Assembly: GCA_947650285.1 (NCBI GenBank)
Contig: CANTFL010000363.1
Coordinates: 248,001 to 312,000 of the forward strand
Direction of reading: 5' to 3'
From: Hyaloperonospora brassicae
Lineage: Eukaryota; Oomycota; Peronosporomycetes; Peronosporales; Peronosporaceae
DNA length: 64,000 nt
The translations under genes were made by a program, and so were the position numbers. The notes under the pieces are model-generated. The model saw only the letters and a program-made list of their open reading frames with translations, had not been told where the DNA came from and did not search any database. Below, piece by piece: positions 48,160-62,739 of the stretch; positions within the stretch are counted from its first letter, which is position 1; each line of letters begins with the position of its first letter.

Positions 48160-51100
48160 TTGTTGGCCAGAGGTCCTGTTCCGATAATGTTCGAATTTCC
48201 ATGAGCCAAAAATGTGTGTCGGGTAGACCTAACTGGTTAAAAAACTGAGATAGCCATTACCAATATATTTTTAGGGATTCCCTTAGACAACGCGTACTAT
48301 AGCATAAGATCACTTGCATATACGATATTGTGAGAAAAGTCGTTTAAAACAATCAGCGAGGCATACATAAAGTTTATTATGTAAACCTCTTACGGACAGG
48401 TTGACTGCCACAAATATTGAGATGTAACAGACGTGCCGACATTCTGCAGCAACGATCTGCGACTTAGCTACAACAGTCGTCGAAAGTAGTGCGAAATTAC
48501 TGAGATCATCGACGCAATAAAGCGAGCAAAACGATGTTTGCAGATCTAATAGAACTACGTAATGGTGCTTTTGCATGTGTCTCTATTACATTTTACATAG
48601 TACGTAGCAGACTGATTATTTAACATCCCAACTAAACAAGCGTTAGGCATACTGATTTAATTCTTGAAGACCTCTGCTAATGCAAATTACCGCTACGAAA
48701 TATGCAAGCCGATGTGGTGCATCCTATAGAACCAACCTGACACTCGATTGTATTGAATACTTTCAAATTGAGGAACTTATTCTCTTAGCTGATACAAGAA
48801 GAGGCATAAAATGTACCCATGTCCACCATCTTTATACAGTTAAGCATAAATTTTTTGTGAGAGTGGTCAGCTTTGCATAGTTCAATTGTTTAAATGGTCG
48901 TGCATGGAGCATGCTAATACTAGTGGGGTATCGTACAAAAGCAAAGCGTTAAATATCGTTTAAAATTACCTTAGCTACAGTTAAGTTCAGTGGGCCACAA
49001 GCGTGCCAAGTCCACAATTCATACGAGTATGTAATATTTCAATGCCGGAGAGTTAAAGATTTTGTTGCATGCGGTTCACGTATTGTTTTCATAATTGCAG
49101 CAATGCTTTGTGTTACTGTTATCCAGTCAATAATTCTACACACGATAATGTAAGCAAGGTTTAGTCAGTACTTTTCGCAAGTACGAAAGCGTTCTTGTAG
49201 TCACATTCGCCAGCTCAAAAATGCCACAATTTGATATTTTGATCTGCACGCAGGCACGTGATAGGAGGTGGCTTTCTTGAGCGATCAATGCAATTTTAAA
49301 GACTACCCTGAATTGATATAGCGAAGGCGTTGCACCTATAATAATACAACGTCTACTTATGCAGCATCAAAACTAGCAAGACTGCGAGTAGACAACATTG
49401 ACTATAATCGAGCATCCTTGGATTGTAGGTATACTTTCATGAGCTAATAGTACTGATAACACCATTAGCAGGTACTATGTTGCTTCACTTACATAGTACG
49501 CCTAGAAGAAGACAATCTGCCCGGACGAGAGGGTCTATAAGATATAAAAGGTTAAGCAATGCATAAAATGTCGTGATTCTCCTCACAAACCTCGTTTATT
49601 TGAATAATTACATATTTTGTACCTAACATGTAGAACTAAATTACATTTTCGAGTTAAATACAAGCGCACCACACATTTCGCGCATCTATCAGCGATACGT
49701 AATGTATTGAATCCAAACTATGACTATTAATCAACTAACATGCAGAGCAGAATTTGTCATTACATTTAAACGAGGTGTTCCTGCACTAGTTTTACAGGAA
49801 AAGGTATACATACATACACTTCACAAGATAAAAAAACAATAACTACATATATGTTCATAACATGGCACAAGCGCACGCTGTAACATTGGTCACATAGACT
49901 ACCGCCTATATAAGATAAGGATATCATTAACTAAAGACGTATTACAATTCTTAGTAACACTGTGACATGGACATGTCTTCAGGACGAAGAATGGATATGG
50001 TCGTGCCTATACCAATTCACTCTATGCACCTGACAGATATAAACGGTCGTTAATTTTACAGCGAACTATATTCTTCGGATCACTATTATACAAATTATAC
50101 TGCCGATTACCCGATACTACATGTCTCCTATAATCATAGGTACATAGTAGACAAGAGACCATGATGCGTTTCGATGACTATAAATTTTAAATAGAAATAA
50201 TTTTTGTTCAAGTTATATAAGGTTTTGTATTTATTTACATCAGTTACAGAATAACGTTGTACAATTTAAATGCTGTGCTTAAAAACAAGCACACATGAAG
50301 TAGGAATAACTCACCTGCCTACCCTTAGAATGAAATGGCAACAAAAGAAATAATAGAAAGCATAAAAGTGTAAGAAGATGCTCTGAAATGTGTATTATGC
50401 AGATAGCGAAATATAAATTTTCTTAGCGCAGTGCAAAAGGTTCTATACTCTCGCAATCACGCATGCAATCATTTAAAAATTATCAGGCAAGATATATTAC
50501 ATTCACGACCTAACATAAGACAGGACGTCGCTCAACGTCGAAGCAAATTAGATTACACCTAAAAGATGCTTCGGATGCACATTAAGTTGATCTGACCAAG
50601 CCTCTAGATGCTCATTCTTTTTTCTAATAACTTATTTTAACAAACAATTCCATATTGTAAATCACGCTCGGTACGTTGTTTAAAAGTTTTCCTAATATTG
50701 ATACTGAAAGCTAGCTACGTTTTCGGGAACAGTCAAAATGTAAAGGTATTAAATTAACTAAATATTTATATGAATGGGGGGCTTTCATTCCAATTTTAAA
50801 TTTATGTTATACTCATAAATTAAGTTTGGGCATCGTTGCTGTGCGTCAAAGAATCATGATTGGATTAGACGCATTGATTTTAGTATTTTAAAGCTCGTTA
50901 GCACCATCCTTTTCGATATATAAGCATCGAATTCTATGGAAATTGTGCCGACCTATCATCATAGATTTGATTCAATGTACCAGACTGACTTGGACTTGAC
51001 AAGCACAAATATGTTCAACTCACTGATATGTAATGTATTATGTCTACTTAAACCCATGCCTTTTTTGCGCATGTACTCCATATATGCTTAAGTAAGTGTC

Positions 51101-51689
51101 ATATTTACTGCTGCGTACAAGATACGTGGGCACTTATTATCATATGACGTGAATCAATAAAACTTGGAGTTAAAAAACAATATGATCATGTTAAGGTGGA
51201 AGAAATCGTATTCATGCGAAAAATTAATCCTAATAAGTGTTCGCCATCCCTAAGATTTCAGACATGTTATTATTTGAGTTTCACGATGTGTAAATATTTG
51301 GCGTTGATTAATACATATATAATATAAAGGGAGCCGCTTAAGAGCCTTCATTCTTCACCAATGAGCCTAAACCCCATACCTTAAACGAGTTTATTAATAT
51401 GAAAGGCCTCCAAATTATAAAACTAAATTAATGTTCCGTAACACTCCTGATTCTAAAATTTTTGAGTAGGTCTCTTAGGCTTATTTCCATCGTTACAACA
51501 AGCAGAAAAATGGTTGACCTACGACGCACCGCAATACAGAGCGCACTAGGTGTAGCCGGATTTGATGCGTGGTATCTTATCATGAAAGCTCTTAAGATCG
51601 CGTAACGAGTGATATACCAGTCTAGTTTCAGGTTTTTATTTTTGGCCAGTGAAACAGCTAGGATCATACGATACCGTTAATTCTTCTCC
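48160..51689. other. AT-rich stretch without recognised gene
   Basis: ORFs are short and featureless. A consensus splice donor on minus (CAGGTGAGT, 50317-50309) has a possible acceptor (CACAG) about 50 bases further along, but the presumed exons carry stops. Confidence 0.45.
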
Positions 51690-52875
51690 CGCTCGTCAGG
51701 CGTTACCGTCGCTCGTGCTTCTGCTCATGCCCGGACACTGGCTGCATAATGCCGTCCATTTTATATGCCTTTTAAGATAAGCTATTTGATGCCTACATGT
51801 AATAAAGGCGAAGTCGATCTCACAAAATCGGTTGTGTGAGGATCGATCTTACACTTGCCCATTCTTTCCGTACTACGGAGGAGGTACACCGGTCCGTGGT
51901 GGTCACCGGTCTACGTCCCATCAATTGATCCTGAATTTACTACATAAACGCGATTGGGAATTGTTTGCCACAGACCAACATAAGGCAGGACATCGTTGGC
52001 TAAAGACAGGCCGTCGTAATCACACACGTGGACAGCTTTGGATGGTTAAAAGCAGTATAGGCTAAGATCGATTTGCTTATCCGTTTAAGCACGGATGGAT
52101 CGAAGCTTGATAGTGTCCAATGTCGGGCGCTTTGTGGCTCGCTTGGACAACGATATGATGCCCTCAGCGATCGTCAATGTAACGGACTTCGTTAATCATA
52201 GCGTCTGGACAGATACGCAAGTGTTCGTGTGTGTTGATCATGTATACGCAGCGACGGAAACAGTGATGGTTTCAAGACCGATGAGGTTGGTGATCACTAA
52301 AGATTGCTGCCAGCAAATATGAACGGCATGCTTTCATTCATCGAATTACTGATACTTAGATCCCTAAAGATTGACACGTTTTCGCGCTTCTGTTGATCCG
52401 TTATAGTCACCGGCTGATGTCTCTGCATGGTGGTATTGAATTCATTTGGCCACGGAAACGGCCGCTGCAGTTTAGCTCACCCGCTCTGCAGGTTGACAGA
52501 AATGGGCAAACCGGTCCCCTGGCCTTAGCCGACGATGGTTCTGGCTGCGGTAATATTTAACGTGTGTATTGTGAGGCATGATAAGGCGTATGTAGTCGGA
52601 TAATGAAATGGTCTTTGCGCTGGGTATGGGATACCGATAGACGAAAATGCTTACGCTGGCTAGTATTACCCTAACCATTGTTTGAGCTGGATACATTTTT
52701 TTGAGGAGTAATTTGAGTCGTTTTGAAGTTGCTGTGACCGACTTCTTAATACTGACTAGCTCGATGATGATTTCGGCTCATTCTCCAGCGGGCGTTTCTC
52801 TGACATCCCTTGCATACAGTTGATCGACTGCATTTGCTATCATGAATACATCTATTTGTATAGATAACGAAGACT
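51690..52875 (+). pseudogene. Decayed gene for an unidentified multi-membrane protein
   Basis: Protein-like pieces follow each other on plus in two frames. FFPYYGGGTPVRGGHRSTSH through NHTRGQLWMVKSS lies at 51832-52056. IVSNVGRFVARLDNDMMPSA and VNHSVWTDTQVFVCVDHVYA lie at 52095-52320. MVFALGMGYR, MLTLASITLTIV, FEVAVTDFLILTSSMMISAH and GVSLTSLAYS lie at 52608-52860, with three in-frame stops. The last part would form two to three membrane helices. I do not recognise the family. Stops and at least one frameshift indicate a dead copy, though introns could explain part of this. Confidence 0.45.
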
Positions 52876-53139
52876 ACCCACACATTTCCTGCAAAGGATA
52901 GCAAACTAAAATCGAACTATAAATGTAGGACAGCATTGGCTTGGTTAAGATGGGTACGACATAAAGGTGTAAAATACGAACTTGATATCACAGCACACAT
53001 GGATATGCTTTTTCAAATCTAGATGTGTTTAGTGATCTAACGAACCTATATTCATGGATCGCTTGTTGTAAAAAGCTCATAAATGTTGGTAGAGATCTAT
53101 TCAGACAAATAATAATGTGTAGCTAAGCAGTGAAATTTA

Positions 53140-55250
53140 ATTAGTGATGTCATCTTACCTATAAGGAACATTTAAATTGCTATCGCTGCCAACATTTACA
53201 TCATAGTTCAGTTTTAATGCAGCATTGACAGCATCAAGCACATGATAGATATCTGCTATATCCTCGATCAGTCGCAATACTGGAGATGCTGCAGGCACTG
53301 CTTGCGATTTCGCGGCGTGACAACATGTCCTTGTGTTCTGCCACAAAAACTTATCACCGCGTACTCATCGTAGACGTCTCTTGGGATTTACGCGCTCTCT
53401 ACATGCTCCAAAGTAAAGACAAATGCGGCTTGTAGAAACTTTTGGCGCCCGCGCGTCCTTATCATCACAGGATCACTTATTGCGGATTCAGAAACAGCGA
53501 TATAGTGATCGTATAGCATCCTTTGTTGGTGTCGGTCAGCAGTCACATACCTCTCATGAAGTCCTAATAGCACAATAAAATAATCGACAAGATCTTATCT
53601 GACTGTCTCGGTGTCAGCCCTTCGTGTTAAAAATTGGAGTTACCACCGATGCTGGTCAAGATCTTGGACTGTAAACGACCGATGCAATCTGAAGATTGCA
53701 TGACGTCAAGGATATACCATGTTTTTGCCATCAGATTCTGACAACCTCTTATGCCAAGTCTTTCAAGCAATTAACGATGTGCTTCCAGTACCCCGGAAAC
53801 GGATATCTTGCATATGACTCCTTTAAGCAGAGGTCCAATCTGCAATTATGACGATGGCGCGTTCCCTTGTGTTTTGATGGCTGACTATATAAACTTGGCC
53901 GTGGCAAGCCGACCCGATATATATGCTTATCGAGCATATATCACTGAAAAGCATATACGTAATTAAGTAGTCAAATACTTGTATTATAAAGTTTAGAGTA
54001 ATGCTACTTACCTGCGAATCCTTTCAATCACTTTTGGATAGCCGCATGTAGGCTATCGACACATGACGATGTTACATGACCGTATTCTAGACCATCGTGC
54101 AAGTAGCAAGACGAGAACATCTTCTTGTAAACCAGACAATTATCTCAAAGGTACTTCATTAAATAAGCTGGTAGATCAACCCTAATCGCAACAAGCTAAT
54201 GGTCATACTTTGCTGACTAAGCTTGTATTAAGCAGAAACACGTGATGTGTAATTCTTTACACTTCTTCGTAAAGTCAAAATAGTCCGCATCTTGGCATTA
54301 ATATTCTTGTTTAAGCGCCATCTTCAAAGCAGTGTCCTCGCAAAGGGAAAAAGTTTTCGAGCGCGTTCATTAATGCCATCACGCGATTAACAACGAATTT
54401 TATTTTTATGTAAGATGTCGAGCATCTTATATACCCGCCTCAGGTTCTGCATCGCCCAGATGTTGTCGCATTGTGGTCTCTTTTCTCAAAAAAATAGGCG
54501 AAAGTAAAGCTGATGTTCGACGCAGTTACGACCACAAATGCCCAGCAGAGGTAGTCGAAATCGATTAGTCTATTAAGTGTACCATAAATTCCAGACTTAG
54601 GCTGAAATAGGTTGTGATTTCCCTTGCAGAGGAAGCCATGATAAATATATGCGTGAGCAGCTGCATCGCATCACATTTCGCGTTGTCCGGCGCATTGTTG
54701 TTTTTGTCATTGGTTGTTGCTAGATGTTCAAGCAAGTGTGTAAGTGACGACGTTTCTCCTAGCAATTTGCGGCGCTCATTCGTGCAAATGTTGTGTACAT
54801 CGCTCGCAATAACACACACATTATCAGAGTGCCGAAGGAAGGCAACGATGCGACCAGCGCAGATGCCTGAGCGTGGACTCTCAATTACCGATTGTTCCTA
54901 TTCTCCCGTCACAGCACGTACACGTAGCTGCGCCTTTATATATACAAATGGATCATGCTTATAATTTTAATGAGTGACTTCAATAAATTTGTGGTATAGT
55001 TGTACTTGACGTCGCTGACGTGGGATCGTGACCGAGAAAGAGCATCCAGTAGCGCGGCTGGAGCCAATGCTCTGACGAAGAGGCGCTGTATCTCACTCCG
55101 TACCAGAATAAGGTCGGCGGCCGTTACATAAGCATCGCAGATACACTGCTTTAACCTCGCCGTATTTGCGATTCCCACCCTTTGTTGCCTATTAAAAGTT
55201 TTAACAGTGTTAGCTCGTCAAGCGCGTGGCAACATTCGTTCACAGAATCA
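53140..55250 (-). pseudogene. Possible decayed or intron-containing gene of unknown function
   Basis: GC content rises here and minus frames show protein-like pieces: 55178-54936, 54819-54565, 53573-53388 and 53346-53155. A well-formed intron candidate begins GTAAGTAGC at 54012-54010 after a CAG and ends TGCTTTTCAG near 53944, about 68 bases, a usual oomycete length. The 53346-53155 frame runs into GTAAGA at 53156, another donor-like site. Pieces between them have stops, and a plus-strand ORF (54614-54964) competes, so the strand and even the existence of a gene are uncertain. Confidence 0.3.
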
Positions 55251-55259
55251 AAAAAACTC

Positions 55260-58200
55260 TTCTGTGAGATGGTTAAAGCCTTTAATATGCCTTTAAAGAA
55301 GGTTTGTTTAGGGTTTAATTGCCTCGATAATATAAGATGAAGAAACGCTATTTTTCAAAGTGGTACAAATATAGAAGTTAATGATCTTTAAATACAATAA
55401 TTTGTTTATTGTATGGGGTGAAGGCCTGACAGCTAGAAGGGATGACTCAATAACGGCTCCCTATGTACATATATACTTGAATAGATTTACATCACATTAA
55501 AGATCTACAAATCACTTCTGCCAAATCTAGTATTTAGCTTTGTGCTTGTACAAGCTATTACTAGCCTAATGGAACAATCTTCAGGTATATTTGTGTCTCT
55601 GGGCGTTGTGTAGATGTTTAATTAGTGTGGCAATATATAAAGTTATTGAATATAATCCATTGACGAGAGATGTATTTACATTAGCACACAGAAGAACGCT
55701 ATATATATATATATACAACATCTTAATTGTTAAAATCCCTAATAATATTCCACTGAATAAATACTATTAAATGTATTAGGATTGTGAAAATTCATATATT
55801 TGCTTTTACAGGTAAACAAACCGACAGTTGATAGATTTGAGACCTCCCTATTCCAAAAACTTATCGACATTAATAGAAAATGATAGTACTCACTTGAAGC
55901 AAACGTCATTTTAATTATTTAATATATTTCTGAGTTGCAACCATAAGTTCTCTCCGTTTCTCTCTCGAGCTATATTGAGTTCAAGAGCCTTGGTAAAGGT
56001 TTACGACGACATAACCTTTCGGCGATACATCTGCAAAAGCTCATCCTCTCTTTCAACATCAAATCGATCTTTATATTTTATCTGTCGTTTTTAAAGGCGG
56101 TTTTCACATGTACTCACTTCGGTTCATATCACAATCATGACCTGAGTTTCAACGAGTAGTAAACCTGTGCCCGTCGCAGACCAATCCCTTTTAAATTTGC
56201 GTAATGACGTAGCTTTTTCAACGCAGATGCTTACACCAATCTTTCCCTACTCGCATGTGACAACTTTGATGGTGTGTTGTGTCTTTTATTCAAAGTTATA
56301 AAGTAAACTTAAATAAGGTTTAGCACGAAAAAAGTACTATATTTTTAGAAATGTCTGAAAGTTTGATTGCAATGCCATGATAATGCTCGCACCTGTATTT
56401 CATTTCCTATGACAACTTTGTGTGATTAAAATACACAATATTTGGTACTCTCCTGTTTTTAGCCTAGTACACACTATACTGCGTGAAATATATATAGTCG
56501 TATATTGTCCTGTGGTGATCTAGACCCTTAGCTGATTTAAGCTAGCAGATATGGTGATCTTCACCCGCTGTTACAATTTTTTGTTGTCTGTAGAATCAGC
56601 AATAATGTTTATGTCTGCATATGTGTTCATAGCTCGACTTTCGAGTTATATTGTATTTCTGATGAGGCATTTCAATTTTTCTAGCCGCGAAAGAGGTACT
56701 GTCCCGCACAAAATATGAATAGTCAACTTAATTTTTGAAATAAAAAAAGAACAAATTTTTAGTACAAAGAACGTATCCTATATTTAATAGTATTTGATGT
56801 TGTTAGAACGATCAGTGCATTAGCATATCATCAGTAGATGCAGTGACAAATTATTTCTTTTTGACAAACATATAGTTTAGGCTAAGTCGAAATCGCGTCA
56901 CACAATGCTTGTTCCACGATGCAAGCATTCAAGTCCAATAATACAGGCTCGCCTTCTGCTCCATTTATACCACCTTTAGACCAAATGATATGCTTGGGCG
57001 GTCAAACGTCCAAAATTCATCGATGGATCTTTCTGTATAAGGTTACTACAATAATATGCGACGGAAAAACACAGTTTTGCACAAAACAGGCGCTGCAGTA
57101 GGCGCTAGAATTGTTGATGATAAAATGCTCGGTTAATTAGTATTAACACACATCAGGCAAGTTTTACTGTAACTCCAAATGGGAACGATACATTTTTTGC
57201 TTCAAACCACGAAAAGTAAATAGACAAATTGGATATCGGATCTAATTTATTCAGATAATTGTTATATACACTATTTTTGTTTTAACGCAAAAAAGTATCA
57301 TTTTTATCTGTAAATAAATTTGGCGTCTGATTTGAGCAGAAGTTGTTTTTCAATTTGTCGGTTGCTTTCTTAACGTTTCAGAAAAGCTTTATGTATGGTA
57401 GCATTGAGGCATCACACTATTGATGCAAGGAAAGCTTCGGCAATAAAAATGGGTTGACTTCAGCACAAGCTCGTTGTGGCTAAATACATACCAAGCACAA
57501 TCACTATCATCAGTCGATATTGGATGGGTATAGCAATATATATATATATATATATATCACGCTATAAAGTCTCATACGCACCGGTTATGTAGGTGTTTAC
57601 AATAGGTAAAGCTAAAAAAAAATTGTACTTGTGCATGCTTGTGTATAGTCTGGTGCTTTGCATTAACCAAGAGTATGATAAGCTCTATTTACCACAGACA
57701 TTACACTGACGCCTGCGGTATCTACATTACTCCTTCTTCATTTAGTGTCAAATTGTCAATACTAGACGATTTCTTTCGTCTTGAAACATGTGTGACAAAT
57801 ATTACTTTTTTTCCGTGTTTTCAAGAGCCTCAAAATAAAGTTTTTGCTTTCACATTGTGTGCTGCGTCTCTACTAAGTGCTTATTGACTTAGCACGATTT
57901 TTTGCCACATAACAAAAAGGACAATCACACTGTATTTTTTACTTTCAGTGTAAAATTTTCAAGTGTAGCTTCAAGCAATTTACATAATTTGTTGTCTTCA
58001 TATTATCTACACAACACTTTAAACCTTGTGCTTGATCCCGTCATTAGAAATAAAATTGATTGACAGATTACTGTCGATGTATTATAATATGGAAGCATCA
58101 TTGGCTTGTCAAATACTATAGCCTATTTTCCCTTGCTCAAGTGCAATTCGCTTATCTTTATTATTTTTGTAATACTTCATACGTAAGACGGAAATTAGAG

Positions 58201-61200
58201 CAATTATCAGGTAAAGTTAAACCTCCTCGGTGCTCAATTTATACTTGAGCGATCGATATCAGCACTTTAAATGAATCGGTTACATTCTCTTTTGCAGTTC
58301 GTGTTGTCCTCATTCCGATTGCATCTTGTACGGATATACAAAACTTATCATATATTAAAATCGTTTCCGTTGAGGGTGTTTACGTACGCAGGCACACTTT
58401 GAATGCCGAAATCCCACTTGAACGGACGTTTGTCAGCATTATTAAAAAGATGTCTAAACAATTATAAACTTCCTATTACAATATCCTTGAGCTATTAAAA
58501 CCTCCCTATTTCGAATCAAATATGTAAATATTTAATTTGTCTAGACCTTCATCGGGTGATGACATTTTATCGCGAACCCGAACTTGTTCTACTAATTACG
58601 AAGAGGGGTGATTGGTTCTTTAGAATGTCGCTTTTCAGGTTTCAGGCGTCTGCCATTGTCCACTAGTACTTCAAGTTTCATTAAGTTCTAGCTACACTAT
58701 CCTTTTCGACATTTACCTATGGTAAAAAGAGATGCAGCTTTGACTTATTAGCCGAATTACGTACAGCTTATTTGGCATGCCCTGTCTTTTTTACAGATGA
58801 TCTATGCTATGTGATCAGGTTGGTATTCATTGATAGTTTAGTGGTGGTGACATCGTATTCATGAACTTGCATCTGCATTGGGTTATAGAACTGCAAGCAT
58901 AACCACGGTACGTGTCAAATGCTGAAAGCTTATTGTATTAGGCTCTATTCCTGAACACTAGTTTCCTAAATGAAGATCTGGTCAATTCTAATCGGCTTAT
59001 CTGTGGCAAATGGAGTGAGTGCAAGTGACCTTTGCACGTGGTATGACGCTATATGATATAATTTGTGTTCAATAATCCATTAATAACCGATTATGATTTG
59101 GGGAATGGGCGACGTCAATTTCTTCACAATTATTGGTAAATTTTATCAAAAGATGGTATTTGTCGCTCCGAGCCGAAGCCGTTTTGTGACATTATACCAA
59201 AAAATATAATTATAAATACTTTCTACTTACTTCGCGATATAAAGGTGCTTCTTATACATCTCATATTACCGCGACCTTCAGGGTGTAGAATAATGCGTAT
59301 ATAGGTGGAACGTACATAAATTACGTAAATCTTCTGATGATGGAGGTCAGCCGCAATTCTGTGGGCGCGGAGTGATGGATGGAAAAATGGAGATGTGGAA
59401 AGATGGACAAACGAATATTGCGCGATCTATGAATGAAATTGACTGTTGGCGAAGAAAAAAGATGGACGTGTTGGCGGACCCTTTATTCGGCGTAGATCCC
59501 AAAAAACGAATGCGATTAGAACTTACGATCGCGAACACAACATGCGATGGACTTTCAACGATCATAAGCCTAGGATGGGCCACATGTCAAAATAATTAGG
59601 AGTAAAAATTAAATGTGGTATATAAACCAAAGTTACAGATAAAATCGTTGTGGTCACAGTAATTTAGATCGAATACATCACAGATAGTCATATTTACATC
59701 AATATACATATAAGTCGTACTTTTACCGAAACAATTGCTTTAGAAAATTGACTTCAGTAACATTGTCAGCTCTTTAAGCAAATTATAGATGTATTGTGGG
59801 TCAGAAGCAACGACACTTAACCTTCCCAAAATTGCGATCGTGTATAGGAACTATAATCGTTTCAATTTCATTTTTCGAAGAAGTACTAAGTAGTAATATA
59901 GCGAGAGATAGAGTACTTAATTAAAGCAGACGAATTTTATAACGTAGCTAGGCAGGAAATATAAATTACATATTTTATTTTTCTGAACGCTCGGGTGTAA
60001 TAATGCCACTCGATCTACTCTATCAAAATCATTAAATTTCGGTGATGGCCTAAGTCGACGAACAAGCATACAAACCACCACACAACCAATTTACAAGGTA
60101 TACAAGGAAGACCTCGGGTTATATGACCTATTCGATAGTAGGTGTTTTGAATATAATAAAAATCCAGAATCCTATTATTTTGTGAATTTTCATTACCAGC
60201 ATTGGGTAGAGATAAATTAAATATTGGGTAATCCTATTATAAGTCTTGAACACCCGACGGGGATAAATTCAAACAAAGTTGACATGAATATATAAATATA
60301 ATAAGTGAGGATCATGTTGAGTAGACGAAGGCCTCCGCAGCGAATGATAATGCAAGAGATTATTCCTAAAAAGTTAAGAATAAAATTTTAGTGTTCGGAT
60401 CGACGAAGCGAAGATCAGCGCCAGTCAGCTCGAATATATAATCGAAATATGAGACTCGATACCCTGTTGGTACCTTTGCACCTATCGGTTAGAAAATATC
60501 AAGTATCTGTATATAACAAGATTTGGGGACGAAGAAGTTGAAACCGGACAAAGGAACCTGCTAGAGTGGTGATAATAGCTGACCAATCATTGCAAACCCA
60601 AATATACACTTCAATGGAGTCGCGCACGTACAATCGTTGCAGAAATTAGACCTTTAAACAACTTGGGATAGCGCTAATAGCTGATAAAATGTTATCTGAA
60701 CCATAGGCGAATCACCGAATCTACATTAGACCAATACATATTGTAAGTCACCAAGTAAGGGACATTGATAGAGGGTATAAATTTATCGGAGGTCACGACG
60801 CGATCGAAAAAAGACAGGAATGTGTGTGCGAATTCCACGTACTTGTCACTTTTGAACAAGCCCAAGCTTTTTGTAAAAATTTGTGTGGGCATAACACTAC
60901 CTCAGGGGTACTTTATGTTCGACTCCAAACAATATGTAATCCAGAAGTAATTACAATTGAGATAACCTATTATCTGATACTGATTGATAGCGGTATGGAC
61001 AATAATTAAGACATCTACATGCGGCATGTGACAGCAACGAATATTAAATTGCAATGGTCGATGAAAGCCAATCGGCACTTGCTAATCATGTTCGCACAAA
61101 TACGATCAAATGTATTGATAACTAATATTATGAAATGCTACATAATTAGTTTTGAATAGTAAATGTGTTAAACGGTTGAGTATTTGGAAGTTATGGTCTT

Positions 61201-62730
61201 GTGCATCAAATTATGGCACATTATTCGCATCACGGAGCCGTGCCACATTAATGTCAAGGTATTTACTCGATGACGCAATATCTATAATAAGTCGCATCCA
61301 GCATATTGACATAGATTAATTGGCAGATTTGGTATAGTTTTAGAAATAGCATAATCTTCTGACCTGTGTGTTTACACCATTGGATTGTGCAATCGGTCAC
61401 TTATATATTGCTAGGCATTAAACAAGATCTTCTTGCAATGTATTAGCTACCCATTAGCTCGAAATTTCGAAATTTAAATTGAATCTTTTATATTTACCTA
61501 CGAGTCCTCTTATTTAAAATTTATAGCTGCTATTATGCCTTTCAAATGCGTAGATAAGCATGTTGATTTGTCTACTTCTCGTGTGAGTTTGTGATATCCT
61601 AACTAAGAGCCCTGTAATATATATATACTATATGGTTCAGCTGGTAAAGTTAGCACTAAAACAGCTTGTTTATAAACGCTATATACAAGTGACTACTATT
61701 TATTAACTGCAGTATATTCCGCGCCACGCAACGACCGTTTATTTATACAAGTGAGATATAGGCAGGTCGAATTGCCGTTATTTATCTTTGTGGGGTGATT
61801 TCGCTTCATCTAGAGTCACCACTGCGTGATTCTCATGTTTCAAGAGTGTCGATCATTATACCAATATTCTTTGCTACAAAAAACCTTCTAAAGTGTGTGT
61901 CTCGTACATTTACCTTTAACTATATATGTGTTAAAACGAAATAATTGGGTAAATTCCTTCTTTGGTTGACTTTTCGTATCCAACGCATTCTAATGCAACA
62001 TTAACTATTTTCCCTATATTCATCCACAATAAATCTACTTGCCCGAGATGCTATTGCGTCAACGCGTAGCTGACGTGGTCATAATCACGGCGACCTACCT
62101 ATAAGTCATAAATGGCAGACTGATAATGATATCAAATTCGCATCTTTTCGTGGTATTGACGACGTAGGCTGCACATACATGATTATGTTCTTGTCGAAGC
62201 GGCGAAATAATTACAGCCAAAATATTGACAAGACCAGCAAAATACTCTGTCTTAAATCTCAAGCAGTCAAATATGTTCATACAACTCTGTAGGTATTTAA
62301 AAATATTATAATAGATGTCGATCATTCACTTTCTAATCCTTTTTTGAGATATACACTATTTGCGACATCGAATTCTCGCGCGTAAAAAATAACTGAGAAG
62401 GTAATCCATTTCTTTCTGCATGTAAACTAAGCTCAATATATGTAATTGTCTCTAAGACGGATTTTACCCTTCTCAAAGCTTTTCGTCGAAGCCAAACTTG
62501 GTTGTTTTAGTTTAGTATCGGAGGGCGATAGAGCGTGATATTGACTTAACTGTGCAACTCTTTAAAAATTATTTGCACGAGTTTACCATATTTATTTTAA
62601 ACCGCTGTGTCCAACTACATTAATGTCCATAAGTCTTGCATAATTTTTGACAAATTGATTTACGGTGGTATCGTGTACTCTCTATTTTGCTATGTGGCTG
62701 CATCAGAACACAGTAGGGGGCTGTCTTATG
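55260..62730. other. AT-rich gene desert
   Basis: Only short ORFs, none with recognisable features. TA dinucleotide runs occur at about 55700-55715 and 57536-57557. A minus ORF (62325-62095) has hydrophobic segments and runs into a donor-like GTAGGT, but nothing else supports it. Confidence 0.5.
57536..57557. repeat. (TA)n microsatellite
   Basis: About eleven uninterrupted TA units in the AT-rich stretch. Confidence 0.9.
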
Positions 62731-62739
62731 AGTGATATA

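Noticed and set aside
54614..54964. 116-codon plus ORF with a hydrophobic stretch
   Set aside because: Starts and ends without context; the minus strand shows equally good frames and a better intron. Not enough for a call.
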